Shown piece by piece: positions 8,898 through 20,317 of a stretch of DNA of 64,000 nt. Origin of the DNA: Gracilaria domingensis (taxonomy: Eukaryota; Rhodophyta; Florideophyceae; Gracilariales; Gracilariaceae); NCBI GenBank assembly GCA_022539475.1, contig VCMS01000132.1, forward strand, positions 81,631 through 145,630, given 5' to 3'. Numbering within the stretch: position 1 is the first letter of the stretch; every line of letters begins with the position of its first letter. A program made the position numbers and the translations under genes. The notes under the pieces were generated by a model that saw nothing but the letters and a program-made list of their open reading frames with translations, did no database searches and had not been told where the DNA came from.

Positions 8898-11800
8898 TCA
8901 TCCACTTCGAGGCGCTCGCAGCCTCATTATTGGCAAATCGTCATCACTATTGCTCTCGAGCACTTCGGTTTTACCAGCCTCCGCTTCCTCACCATTCTCC
9001 ACGACCACTTGCTCTTCTTCCGTGTCATCCACCCCACCCTCCTTATCTGACAACAGTTCATCCTCCGCCTCGTCCTCCTCGTCACCATTGACAAACCTGG
9101 GCCGGAATTCCCGTACCCGATGAACTGCATCAGGTAGTGCGTAGCCCTCTGGGACCATGTACATGTGGTATGCAACCACCAAATTCATAGACTTCAGGCC
9201 TTTTCACCTTGTGCTTCCCACTTGCTCCAGCATGTGTCACATCACTACTGCCCACGAACATACAGTAGGATGGGATGATTATCTCCTTCGCTGAATACAC
9301 CTCCGACATCAATCGCAGCTGACGGTTGTTCATTCTCACCAGTTGATGGCTTCCAGCGCTCACCCAGAGAGAAAATCCCTCCTTCCCAGAGGCCATTACA
9401 AAGTATCCGGGATTACCAGTATTCATTGTTTCCTTCGTATCCGGATCACTGAAGTCGGTGTGGAGCGTCTGGCGCTTGCACTTTCTAGTGGTCCCCGGAA
9501 ATCGACCACCAGTTTTCAGGGTGTACATATTCACAGCTTCCTTTTCATTGTGCCATAGTCCCGAAGCCGCAGCAACAATTGTACCCATTCAAACATCAAA
9601 TTGAAAAAGCGCCTTTAAAACCCACCTCAGCTCCTCATTATCCTCCGGCTTCTTTACCGTACCCCAACGTGTCGACATCACTCTCCCCTCAAATGGTCCA
9701 TTGCTCCCTTCTTTCCATCCTTCATCCTCGTTGATGATTTGAACAAACGACTTCTGTTCCTCTCCTTTCCGTACATCCGGCATCGCGCCATATCCATTCT
9801 GGAAGAAGTCCACCAACTTCCCTGACACATCTCCAAACTCCCGAACTTCTTCTAACCCTTCCCATTTAGGGACACCATTATCCGTCGCAAGGTCATCGAG
9901 CTCGCAAAATCCATTCTGCCTTAGCTCCGTTTGCATTCGGATGAAGAACATTTGCCCAGATTCGTCATGCTCTTTCGCAGCAACCCACAGCACCTCTTCA
10001 TCATCCATACCTGTCGGTCGCGTACGAGGATACTGCATACCAAATTTCTCCGCCAATAGACGATTTTCAGCCCTTGCAGCGTGCCAAAAGACAAGATGGT
10101 GTACATCTCTGAGATTCGAGACACTTAGCAGCTCTGACCTATGTCCCTTCGGCATGTGAATGACTCTGAGCCAGGGGTCCTTGTGCTCAAATACGTTCTT
10201 CCCTTGCCATTCCTGCGGTCTCAGCCTGGCATACCCGCACCATGATGGGTTCGGTGGGCCATCATATGGGTCTCCTCGAACAAGTCCGTGCTCTTCAGAT
10301 TCCGGAAGAGCTGTAGGTAACTCGTCATCAAATGACCCCCCACCTGTCTCTTGCTGATCGTCTGGCGCAACATCTTTCTCGACGGTGACAACCCGTGGAA
10401 CTGTCACAGAAAGAAGCTCATCGTCATCCACAAATGCAGAACTGCCTGCGTTCTCTGCATTCGCTCCCTCTCCCAATGCCACGAACTGAACCTTCATCGA
10501 CCTTCCTCTCAGCACATGTTCATTTAGTTGAGACATCATGCCATCCGGTGTCATGCTGTTCAGAGTAGATCTCATCTGTTGTGTGAAAGTCTTTCTCCGT
10601 TTCTTCCTCGGCGGAGCCCACTGTTCTTCTTCAGAGCTATCCAGAACTTCTATGGCACCTCGATTTCGGCCGTGCTCAATTTCCCTATAACTCACCTGCG
10701 CCCGTTCTCGTGCACTTCTTCGCGGCTCCCCTTCTTCACTGGCAGATGTTGCAGCAGCAGCAGCGAGAGTCCTCCTCTTCGTCACGGACTGCTTCACTGG
10801 TGCGGGGGGCGGAATTACCTTGAGCATCGTCCGCAATCGATTCTGAACGGAAGTCGTGGCAGTTCTAATTGAGTTCGTCCTGCTCCGAACACGCGGCAAT
10901 GTGTTGAAGTTCACAACTTGTCCCAAAAGGAACTGATACACAGCTGCGTTGTTGTCTGGGTCTTCAGCGTCATCTTCATTGAATGGAGCAGACAGACTGA
11001 TTTCGCGTTTCAGGCACACTCCCATCGACTCTTTCTCGTTCACTTCATTCCTCAGTGCTAGAGCCGCGTGGAACATAGACACTGCTCTATCATAAAAGAA
11101 CCATCGAAGCTCCTCAAAGGTTTTCCATTGCTTTATCTTCGTCGAGTCGCCCTTCAGTAGAAGACAATCAAGAATGAGAGAAAACTCCTCTGCGTTCAAA
11201 ACATGTAGCGGAGTATGTGACATATGTGTGAGACTTATGTCACCCAACTTTTACATATATCCTCGAATTGGGCCAGCATTCTCTCACGAGACATGAGCTG
11301 CAGGGTGACATTGGCATATCTCAGATACTGACGCTTTTGCACAGTCCCAATCAGTTGGCTCTCCCTCAACACTTCTGTCACTTCTGCGGGATGCACGTCT
11401 GCCGCTGTCAGCCGCTGAACATCTTCAATTAGGATGGCGACCACACTAACTATAGAGTGCAAACATCATCCTTCGCATGGTACTCGTCGACTCATTGAGG
11501 TACGAACCAACACATAATATTTCCTTCATCCCAATAGACCTTCCATCTCTTCGTTGCAGCAGATTGCAACTCTGAAACCTGGCTAAGCTCTCCCACTTCT
11601 GTGCATTACCCGCTGCCAAAGATTATAGAGCTTCCAGACGATGCAAGCCATTCACAATGAAGCACTTCTTGATTAGGCGTCCCTTGTCGGTATCCCTATC
11701 TCCCGTAGTAGCATCTTGTAGGGCCACTACTGGAGAACCCATCGACTGCAATATCCAACGCTCCCTCATACTCTTCACAAAGGCTCCAACGTGGAGTTCA

Positions 11801-12798
11801 CTTACTCCACGCAATAAATTTGGCAGAGTCTCCACGTATTCGATGTCAGCATTAATGAGAGACATCCGGTAGTGATTGAGGTTCACCTTTGGGACATTCT
11901 GATGAATTCGTCTATACGTTTTGCTCCAAGTAGGTGTCCCTTGTGCTCCAGAACTGTCGCCAGAAACACTTGAACGTGCCATTCTTGCCGACAGAAGCAC
12001 AACGTCATCGTCTGGCTGCACCGTAGTTTGTGGCGCTGCTTGGGGAGCAGATGGACCAGCTCCTTGTGTAGACTGCGCATCCGCGTCTGAAAGAGGACCT
12101 TTTCTGATCTCAACGTCCTCTTCTTGCACAGCCGTCCCGTGTTGAACCGTCTGTTTCGACGTAAAAGATTGCCTTATGTCGACGGTCTGATTCAATGCAG
12201 GAAATGCTCTTCTGGAACCAGTGGGCTTCGTAAGGGAGGTTGACTTTGTTCGGCCTGTCCGTCTTGTAGCTGGGGATGATCTCCTTTCTGTTGTTCGCTT
12301 CGTAACAGACGATGGGCCGGCCTGCAGAGTTGCTGCTGATGCGGTACCTCTTGGTGTTGATGAACTTCGAATTGGCTCCGTGCGGCTTGTCGGCGTCATC
12401 ACCTCACTCATAGCGCTCACCGTTCGTCGCTTCGACGCAGGAATGCTGGCTGCCACCCGTTCCAATTTTTTCTCATCCTAAATAGTGGCCATCCGAAGAT
12501 CCTGGATGTATTGTGGAAGATTCAGGCCCTCCGCACGGTAAGTGTAGAACGTCTGAACGCTTCTACGGATGAGAATATTATGAACCACCACAAGACCTAC
12601 GTCCAAATGCTTCCCGTTCAACTCGCGGCGTAGGACACTTCCAGTTCCATGCAACAATGCTCCCCCGACTACCACCTTTCCTTCGTTCTCAATATCCATC
12701 TGCAAGGAAACCTGCATTCTTCCTTGCAATGATCGAGTACTCCGCCGTGTGCGAGGATTCACGCTTTTGGTACGCTTCCGAACACGAGTCGGCTTCAT
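8898..12798 (-). pseudogene. Large broken gene: ParB-like domain joined to 2-oxoglutarate/Fe(II) oxygenase-like domain
   Basis: Reading leftward from ATG 12798: a basic N-terminus (MKPTRVRKRTKSVNPRTRRS), a conserved block ending NLPQYIQDLRMATI, TAG at 12478, a long Ser/Thr/Arg-rich linker, then a ParB-like region (ADIEYVETLPNLL ... KKCFIVNGLHRLEAL) ended by a TAA at 11623. The same frame then continues to about 11460 (GMKEILCVGSYLNESTSTMR). Frameshifts near 11460 and 11245 lead into a 552-codon frame (11247-9589) with a helical block, an acidic/basic disordered linker (RRSARERAQ, DSSEEEQ, PPRKKRRKTF) and the start of an oxygenase fold. After an in-frame TGA at 9589, the oxygenase core has LHTDFSDP (HxD), FSLWVSAGSHQLV and FVGSSDVTHAGA (distal His). 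A shift near 9205 leads to AYHMYMVPEGYALPD and an acidic tail. About 1,300 codons in total. ParB-like and oxygenase calls rest on motifs. The single-gene interpretation is inferred from continuous frames. Confidence 0.6.
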
Positions 12799-13187
12799 GC
12801 TGAACAGCTAGTGCAGTGAAAGGTGTATATCAACAATACGCTCGCTCTGGACGATACAGCAACGGAGGCGAGCCTTGAAATGGAGACTTACGCTGGGCGC
12901 CCCCGCTTTCGGCAGCTCCTCGGAACGTACTGCCAGTCTTCTCCGTGTCCTGTCCGTGGGCGCTCCCACGCTGATTGTACGCTTTATAGTCATGGAGTAC
13001 GCGCAACGATGACTCACGCAAGCAATGGTCGCGCTCTGTAGTCGTGCTCTTCAAGTGCTCATATTAGCAAGGTAGTCAAGAGTACACTTATTCATGTACA
13101 GCCCGCTGCCGCCGATACACGTGGACAGCAGCGCCAAATTACCAGCGGGCGGGTGTAGCTAAATCAAGACGAAAAGTGCCGCCGAGG
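12799..13187. other. Upstream region of the ParB/oxygenase gene
   Basis: About 390 bp of GC-rich DNA 5' of the minus-strand gene. No protein-like frame is convincing. It likely held the promoter. Confidence 0.4.
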
Positions 13188-13492
13188 CCTGTTTTGGGAG
13201 GTCTCCAGATGGTACCAAATTGTGGCCAGAACGTGCTCGCGGGCGGGGGCCAGTTGTGTTAGGGTGGATAGCCTAACCCAGCCGCACCCCTTCCCCGGCC
13301 CCCCCTCAGCCCGCAGGCACAATTTGGCAGATTTTGTGAAAAATGTGCGATTTTATGCCCGCGGACGAGGGATTTCGGTTGTGTTAGGGTACCTACCCTA
13401 ACACAACCGACCACCCTCCTCCCTCCTCCCCCGCCTCTTGTCCACGGGCACGTCCTGGTCACATTTTGGCGCCTTCCGGGGACCTCCCAAAA
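13188..13492. repeat. Nested inverted-repeat array with TTAGGG-containing cores
   Basis: A left arm beginning GTTTTGGGAGGTC (13188 on) reads through CCAAATTGTGGCCAGAACGTGC to GTTGTGTTAGGGT (ending about 13271). It recurs in reverse complement from about 13391 to 13492. In between is a perfect palindrome at 13376-13409 (arms GGTTGTGTTAGGGTA, 2-nt spacer) and a further diverged unit containing GCACAATTTGGCAG. Arms total roughly 80-100 bp. No coding capacity. Confidence 0.75.
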
Positions 13493-14028
13493 CACCCCCC
13501 CTCCCGACACTTCCCGCACCCACCGCGTCACCTCACCGCACCAACCCGTCTTCTCCACGCTCCAAACTCTCCTTAATCTCCACGCGATGCAAGTAAGAGG
13601 AAAGAGTGGTTTCCAGTGTCAAGGATGTGAGGGACTCCACGCATTCTGCGCCGTGTTCGACGACGGCGGCTGACGCACTGAATGCGCCGCCGATGGCGAT
13701 GGCGCGCGGTCGCCGACGCATCTTGAGTCAAGAGCTCAATCGATAGCGGTTTTTTTTAGTCTAGTGGTAAGCTATCACGCAACATATATCTATCAGTGAA
13801 CTAATCTTTAGGCGATTCATCGACTGTACGCGATGCAGTTCCATCCGGAGCCGTAAGTCCGTTAGGCACCAGCAGCCCATCCGAGGGCCGCAACTGTGCT
13901 TGGCAGCGACCGCGTGGAACAACAGCCGCACTCCGAGGCCACCACACCAAGCGCCACATACACCCCTTGCCTAACCTAAATCCGCTTCACAACCTTCCCT
14001 ACGTGCTCTCCCTCTCGCCGTACACGTT
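13493..14028. other. Non-coding GC-rich stretch
   Basis: No protein-like frame. A poly-T run followed by a tRNA A-box-like sequence (TTAGTCTAGTGGTAAGC, about 13753-13770) is the only feature noticed; no cloverleaf could be closed around it. Confidence 0.35.
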
Positions 14029-14923
14029 TTGTGGCACACATACAAAACACGTCGACGCAAACGGAGTAGTCAGATTTCAAGACAATCTATAAGTAAGAAC
14101 AACCCGAAATCTCGACTAATTGATACAGCGCGGCGCTGTGATGAAGACTTTAGAAACTGTGTGCATATGGAAAAACGCGTGCTGGTAACATTCTTCGAGA
14201 ATGAAGTACTTTCCTTGATCAAAAGGCGGATTTTGCAAGCGATTTGTACTTGGATAACATCCCTTCCATACGGCTTTGCTTAGGTCAAGAGAAGCAGATG
14301 GATTCCGTTTGGGAAAGTACACGAAGCGTTTCTAGATCTCTCAAACAGTCTGCTGCTAATGAATTTGACTCGAGGGGAAAAGAGTTCATGTGCAAAGCTC
14401 AAGAGAAGTTTGAAACCTCTCGCTACTCCAAGGACCTTCAAAACGTCTGACATAGCTGCTCAGTTCTCATATGGAAAAGGTTGTTCCGCAGAAACCATTA
14501 AGGAAATTCTAGAAACTTTACTACATGCGGTTGTGTGCAATGAGCATTTTCTGTTCTTCAATGTCTCTAACCAGATACTTCTAAGTACTTCCGTTCACCT
14601 GCTTGAGAAAACTACCGCTTAGTGCGAGGGGACGCTTTGATTATGCGATGAATCTTGTGAACTATTACCTTTTTGTGGAGCGTAGAGTAGCTAGTGTGGG
14701 AGTCGGATTATGTCCGCAAGATTTAGATTTGGAGAGAGCTGAAGATGAGGCTGAGTTATCCTCAGATATCTTGATAGAAGATATACTTGTTACAGTTGCT
14801 CCGAAGGTAGCACAGAGGCAAAGTGCGAAGCTCACGCCCCGCAGTATGAATCGAATAAAATTTCTGTATTGCAAAGAAGTGGGAAGAAGTAGAACAAGAG
14901 TTCTTATACAACAGTCAACCTAA
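14029..14923 (+). pseudogene. Unrecognised decayed coding region
   Basis: Overlapping plus-strand frames look protein-like in turn: LDNIPSIRLCLGQEKQMDSV (from about 14250), DIAAQFSYGKGCSAETIKEI (about 14450-14510) and FDYAMNLVNYYLFVERRVAS (about 14638-14700), ending at TAA 14921-14923. The hand-overs at about 14430-14450 and 14610-14625 suggest single-base indels in one former gene of roughly 250 codons. I do not recognise a family. Confidence 0.3.
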
Positions 14924-17540
14924 ATTGAAAAACGTGTTGCAAAGGAAATTTGTATGTCTAGATTAATGAATGAGAATGATCTTGAGTTTTAACGTCTTCT
15001 GCCACGCAACGTCTCCAAGTATCGTGCCTGACAGCGTGGGATGAGGCGGCCCTTTTGTTATGCCCACTTCTGCTTAATACGACTAAGAAAGCAGAGAAAT
15101 AGATTTGCATCAAAATGAAGAGAGATCTACATGAGATTAAGGTTTTTGGTTCTAGACAATCATATAAGAAAGGTGTGATGAAAGAGTTGATGTAAGGAAT
15201 CAAAGCTTGAAGAAGTTTTTAGTATATCATACATGCCCGGCATAGGCTGCAAAATACCGATATGTTGGATTCGAGTTCTCGTTTCCTCAGCAGATTGAGG
15301 ATAAGGACAGTGCCATATTTTGTATAATAGCATGTAATTTTAGTCTTATGGGAGTACAGTTCTCATTTACAAAAGCGGATGTAGATGGATACATATGCCG
15401 GTTTGGGAAGGAGATTCTCGTAGATCGAGCAATGTGATGTCACTTTCTAGCTTGTTTAATTAGTAAAAATGCTGAAACATGAAGTGCAACTTTATCTTTG
15501 CTCGACAACTCGAACGGTTTCGATTTTTCTAAATGATTACAAAGCTGCGAATACGAGTAAGAGTCTATTCGTATAAAGCTATGAAGGAGAGATTGGCATG
15601 AATCTCGATCCGCACTAAGCTTTAGCTCACTCGTATCATTAGAATTTTCAATAAGCTAGGAAGGAATGAGCTTTTGGAAGGCTGTCGCAACTATAGCACA
15701 GGTTTTGAAGAAGATTTGGACCTTCACATTGAAGCCTTGTGGTTCATGGTTGTCTGGTGAGAGTCTCTCGAGGATTAACATCGCTGTGTATAGAGCAAAC
15801 CAAGAAATGGGGATGATCCACAGGACGTCCGAGTTCTGCTCCATCTATGAGCAGTCTCAGTGGCACAGCGCTCTGTCTGTACTCAAGCTGAGTAGCAAGC
15901 TCGGTGTAAGACCAGAGATGGTGTGTAACAATATGGATAGTGAATGAAGTCTCGCCTTCCGAGATGGAGGGGAAGGCCGGCTGACGCCCCTTTAGTACAG
16001 ATGTTGTAGCAGGTCTAGAGAGATCCAAGACTATGCTACTAGCTACCTTCTGTCTCTACTGTCTCGTAGTGTCTCGTAACACGTGAGCTACAAGCCAAGC
16101 ACGGGGATGAGACGTGACTTCGAGCTTGTAGGCTCTCATAGTGTTACATGGTGACTGGGTATACCTACAGAGGTGAAACCGAGAAAGGAGCAGAGCCCAA
16201 GTGGGTAACGAGAAGCAGAGCCCTAGGTATGTGATCGCGAGCAGACAACCGTGTTGAATGTGTACACGAAAAACCTACCAAAGAAGCGGACCAACGTCTC
16301 GTGCCAACCGGCGAAAACAGGGCCGATAGCAGCGCGACGACCACACCTTGGTGCCAATAAAATGTACCAAAGTGGGACGAGAGTACACCCGTACGGGGGG
16401 GGAAGCAGTATCTAAACCCGGCGACTAGGGTCCAGAGCGACGCCACTCCTTCGCCAAGACGCTCGAAAGTAGCCGATATCGGAACAAAACGAGAAACAAA
16501 ACATTTCCCGCAAGCTGGGGCTTTCTTAGTTACCGTGAGGGGTAGATATGTGGAGACCAGTCGTGGTTAGCCTCCGGGAGAAGTAGTGAAACTACGTAGG
16601 CAACAATATCTGTAGCTCAGTTCTGGGAGGTAGGACGTGACTCAGATGAGTTTACTTGGGGATCTGCACGGCCAGATTGCCGAGGCTATATAGGAATCTC
16701 CCAAGAAGTAATCTAAAACTAACTACAAGTGTGGTGGGCACCTTTCGAGGTTCGAACACGTGTATGACCCAGTTTCAAGGTTCCAGTGAACAATCTGGGC
16801 GGTTACAACTCGAGGATCTACTCTACACGTCGGCTAAGAAATGCAGCATCCGCTCGTGTCCGTCAGCCGATTTCTACGTCCACCTGTAAATGTTTCCACA
16901 CACTTCGTCCAAATGTTAACCAAAACTTGGGCTGCCATTCATATTGTGCACCATTTCAACCAAGGGGTTCAGTGCTCAGTATGAACTGCATTCGTCGCCG
17001 ATATCGGATCATGTTTGCTCCACACTGTGTGTTGGCTTCGCACAACTTCCGGAAATATTTGGTCCAGTATTTGAACGTAGTGCTCGTGCTCAGAAAGAAT
17101 GACGTATTCATGTATTGAGTAGTAGTAAAATGAATTCATGTAATTTACAAAAATTTGAAACGTAGTCTTTGTAACATGGATACATGGACGTAAAGTCTTT
17201 CAGAAGAAAACAGTACTTAAAATGAATCTCAGCATTAATTCGTACGATTTGGTATTTTGTACTTTAGATGCACTCATGATAGGGAGAACGCTTAATCTAA
17301 ACTGTAAGATCATAGCTTAGTTTGATCTGTTAAGCGACTATTAAAAGATTGGGACGTAGCTCATTTGAATGTATATATGTTTTACATCTCCGGAAGCCTA
17401 GTTTTGGGGCACTTAAGGAAGATTTAAAACTATATCTGCGACGGCTTTCTTCTTATAAACCCAAAGCCAGCCAATAAGATTGCCATGGAATAGAGCTCTT
17501 AAACGAGATAGCAGACGTCCTCTCATATCAAGAAATGGTG
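14924..17540. other. No recognisable gene; possible decayed LTR-element debris
   Basis: 2.6 kb without a convincing frame. A G8 run with flanking purines near 16395-16407 resembles the Gypsy-A polypurine tract. A TGTTGTAGCAGG stretch near 16003 resembles an LTR start, but no partner LTR, primer site or coding block was found. Confidence 0.35.
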
Positions 17541-17545
17541 TCCTC
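17541..17545. repeat. Target-site duplication TCCTC, left copy
   Basis: TCCTC sits immediately before the 5' LTR of Gypsy-A and again immediately after the 3' LTR at 28227-28231. A 5-bp duplication is the normal signature of Ty3/Gypsy integration. Confidence 0.95.
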
Positions 17546-18011
17546 TGTAGTATTATGAGCCTTAAGTTGGTTTCCGGATGGTCAGTCATCGCTGGTGTGT
17601 GCAGGAGTGGCCCATCAGTGGTGCACGTGGGCCCTTGCCGGCCCCCATATGCCTATTTATTTTTACTTGTATTATTTGTACCATAGGTAGTATAGTTAGT
17701 ACACGTGTTGCACTGCGTTACAGTGCACCACTCCAGAGGTTGAGGCGCCTCGCAGCCGATATTTGGGCCGCTCGAGCTGCGCCTCCCTCTTGTGGTAAAG
17801 TCAGAGACCCTCTTGGCAACTACTTGACCCTCAGGTTAGTAAGTACCAACACCATTCAGGTTTTCAAGCCATCGCTACGTCGCTCGCCCTTTCCTGCAGG
17901 CACGACAGGTAGCGCTCGCCCATTGCACCTCCTTACCAGTGGTCTCGCCGTTGGCCCTCATCCTTTGGACCATTCCTCCCCGTGGTTAGTGACCCGTGCC
18001 ACTATACTACA
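17546..18011 (+). repeat. 5' LTR of Gypsy-A (466 bp)
   Basis: Starts TGTAG and ends CTACA (5-bp inverted ends). It is identical to the LTR at 27761-28226 except for one T/C difference. It will contain the sense promoter; a TATTTATTTTTA stretch near 17653-17664 is the best TATA-like candidate. Confidence 0.97.
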
Positions 18012-18015
18012 TTTC

Positions 18016-18033
18016 TGGTCTCCCGACCTAGAA
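18016..18033 (+). other. Probable primer-binding site of Gypsy-A
   Basis: TGGTCTCCCGACC begins 4 nt after the LTR. TGG is the complement of a tRNA CCA tail, and the following bases could pair with an acceptor stem and T arm. The tRNA species was not determined. Confidence 0.6.
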
Positions 18034-18136
18034 TTCCGCACGGAAGTGAAGAACGACCTCTAGGAAAGACGAACTACCGGAATTCTACCATTGGATCTGG
18101 ACTACCGACGGACTGGTAATATAAGCAACCGCCATT

Positions 18137-20317
18137 ATGGATAACAATCAACCTATTCAAGAAGACCCTCGTACACCAGTGGCTCAAGCCATCGGAACTC
18201 CTCCACCGCCCGCTGATGTTGCCGGACCCTCTGGTGACAACGTGAGTGACGGTCGGAGTACCCGCTCGCAGCCACAGGTTAATCTCCTCACACCCGTGGA
18301 TAATCCCGAGAGGATTAATCGTGACGCCTCTTTGGCTGGAAGACTCCGAGAACGGCTCGACGAGTACCGCTCGCAACTCAACACACCACAGGCACCACCG
18401 CAAGAAACCGTTGGTTCAGTAACTACCGATGGACTTGCTGATGTCTTATGGCCGAAGGTTCGAGAGATGCTCGACGCTCGACTCGAAACCCTTGTGGATC
18501 TCCGAGTCTCTGTCGCTCTCGCAGAGCACGCCGACCAACTGGCTGAACGTGTCCTCCCAAAGGTTCTCGAGTCCGACTCTTTCGTCGACTCGCTTGCCTT
18601 AGGTATCCGCCGTGAGGTGACTCGCCAGGTAGGCCCGCCGCCCTCCGTGGGTGGAATCCAAAGTAATCCACTGGTATCCGTATGGCAACCCCGTTCCGAA
18701 CCACCGGGAGCAGCTGCGTTGCCAGCCCCTCGCCGGGTTCAACCACAGGTAGACCAATCGGGCGTACGTCCAGGGGGCAATAGAGACGCCCCTCGGCAAG
18801 AAGGCCTAGTGGCCGTGCCACCCGTGAGGTACCCCGGGGTCCAGAACCCCCGAGCAACCATTGGTTTTGAAGCTGAAGATGAAGAGCTGCCAGTGGAAGC
18901 CAGAAGTTCTGACCGAAGGAAGAAGAGAAGCAGCAGAAGGAAGAAGTCGAAGAACCATAGGAAAAGCTGTAGGAACTCCAGCGGTAGCGAATCCGATTCG
19001 GATTCGTCGAGTTCCAGTGGCTCAGAGACGGACGAGGCGGCTGTTCGACGCCTCAAGCCGTTGGTAACAACCAATGAACTCTTCAAGAGAGTATTGGATT
19101 ACCGCACGTATCGCCTGGCTGACCAGTCGGCGCGGTACTCCAGCTCGGTGGCCAAAAAGGTCGCCAGATGAGCTAAACGGATGCAGCTAACCGTAACGGA
19201 GAAGTTCTCGGGATCCGACCCCATTTCTATCCTTCGGTTTCTCAGCCTGTTCCGTACGGCCTGTGATCAGAACGGTGTCCATGAGGGTGCCGCTCTGTAT
19301 CTTTTTCAGTTTTTTCTCCATGGGCAAGCGCACGACCATGTGGTTTCTAAGATCTCTGGAACTACGGACCCCGTCGACGCAACCGATCGGGAACTCCTTA
19401 GGTCCTATCCGGAGGTCGTGCATTACCTTTTGGAAACATACGCGACGGATGACGTCATTATGGACGCCCATCAGGAAGTCATATCCTACAGGCAAGGTTC
19501 GAACGTAACCGAGAAAGATTACGCCGACCAGCTTTGGAGAAAGGCCTATAGGTGTGGGAATGTGTTCTCCGAGAACCGGCTGAAGCAGCATTTCATCGCT
19601 GGATTGCTGCCTGCCATCAGGACGCACGTTCGAAATCACCATATGGACCATTCCAACCTCTCCTACAGGCAGTTGGTGAATTACGCCGAAGGTTACGGGA
19701 AGACCTATAGAACTTCTCGTAGGGCCGCCGATCATGATGCCAGAGGAAGGGCAACCATATTAAGGAAGAGTTCTCAAGCCCATATGGTTGAGAGTTCTGA
19801 AAGCAATGCCTCAGGTTTATACGGGGACGACGGAAATGTCCTCGCAGTTTCCTTTGGTTCTGCTCCTTCTGGTGCACCTTCCATACCGTCAACTGGAACA
19901 ACTACCCCTTCCGGGCAGCCTACGCCGAAATATTCTCCGGTTCAACCACGTAGGGATGTCTTTCAACGTTCCCGTCAGGCCTGCTACATATGCCTGTCAA
20001 CGGTTACTCCATGCGATTGCATGAAGTTCTTGCCGAAGGAAACGAAGGACAAACTCATGGCCTTAAGGAACGAGAACTACCAGGCACGGAGGTCCGAAGG
20101 AATGTTCAACCGTCAGGCTCCACGCTACACATCGTCCCCAGGTACCTCGAGATACGCTACCCCGTTGGAAACGCCGGCCAAGGCTCCACAGGTTAACAAC
20201 GTCTCGACTCCAGTGGATGAAGTTACCCAGGAACCACCGACGGATATTCCAGAAGATTTACAGACCAGCGGTCAGGCGTATGCCATTGGTGGAGAAACAA
20301 AGTCGGAAAAAGCATAG
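18137..20317 (+). CDS. Gypsy-A gag, with an in-frame TGA
   Basis: Encodes the structural protein that forms the virus-like particle. The first segment (ATG 18137 to TGA 19169-19171, 344 codons) has a Pro-rich N-terminus, a helical block (LAEHADQLAERVLPKVLES) and a very basic then acidic Ser-rich stretch (SDRRKKRSSRRKKSKNHRK, then a D/S/E run). The second segment in the same frame (ATG 19181 to TAG 20315-20317, 378 codons) holds the capsid core of the retrotransposon gag family: YPEVVHYLLETYATDD, SYRQGSNVTEKDYADQLWRK and NRLKQHFIAGLLPAI. The cysteine motif CYICLSTVTPCDC replaces a standard CCHC knuckle. The ATG 9 nt after the TGA could allow reinitiation. In Gypsy-B the same junction is open, so the TGA is not conserved. 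Confidence 0.92.

Noticed and set aside
13376..13409. TTAGGG motif as a telomere or interstitial telomeric repeat
   Set aside because: TTAGGG occurs once per repeat arm and not as a tandem array.
16003..16640. Possible LTR (TGTTGTAGCAGG...) with a poly-G tract
   Set aside because: No second copy, no target duplication and no primer-binding site could be found.
19187..19735. 182-codon minus-strand frame opposite gag of Gypsy-A
   Set aside because: It lies opposite a clearly coding capsid region and has no start context or motif. Unlike the 742-codon antisense frame it is of a length expected by chance.
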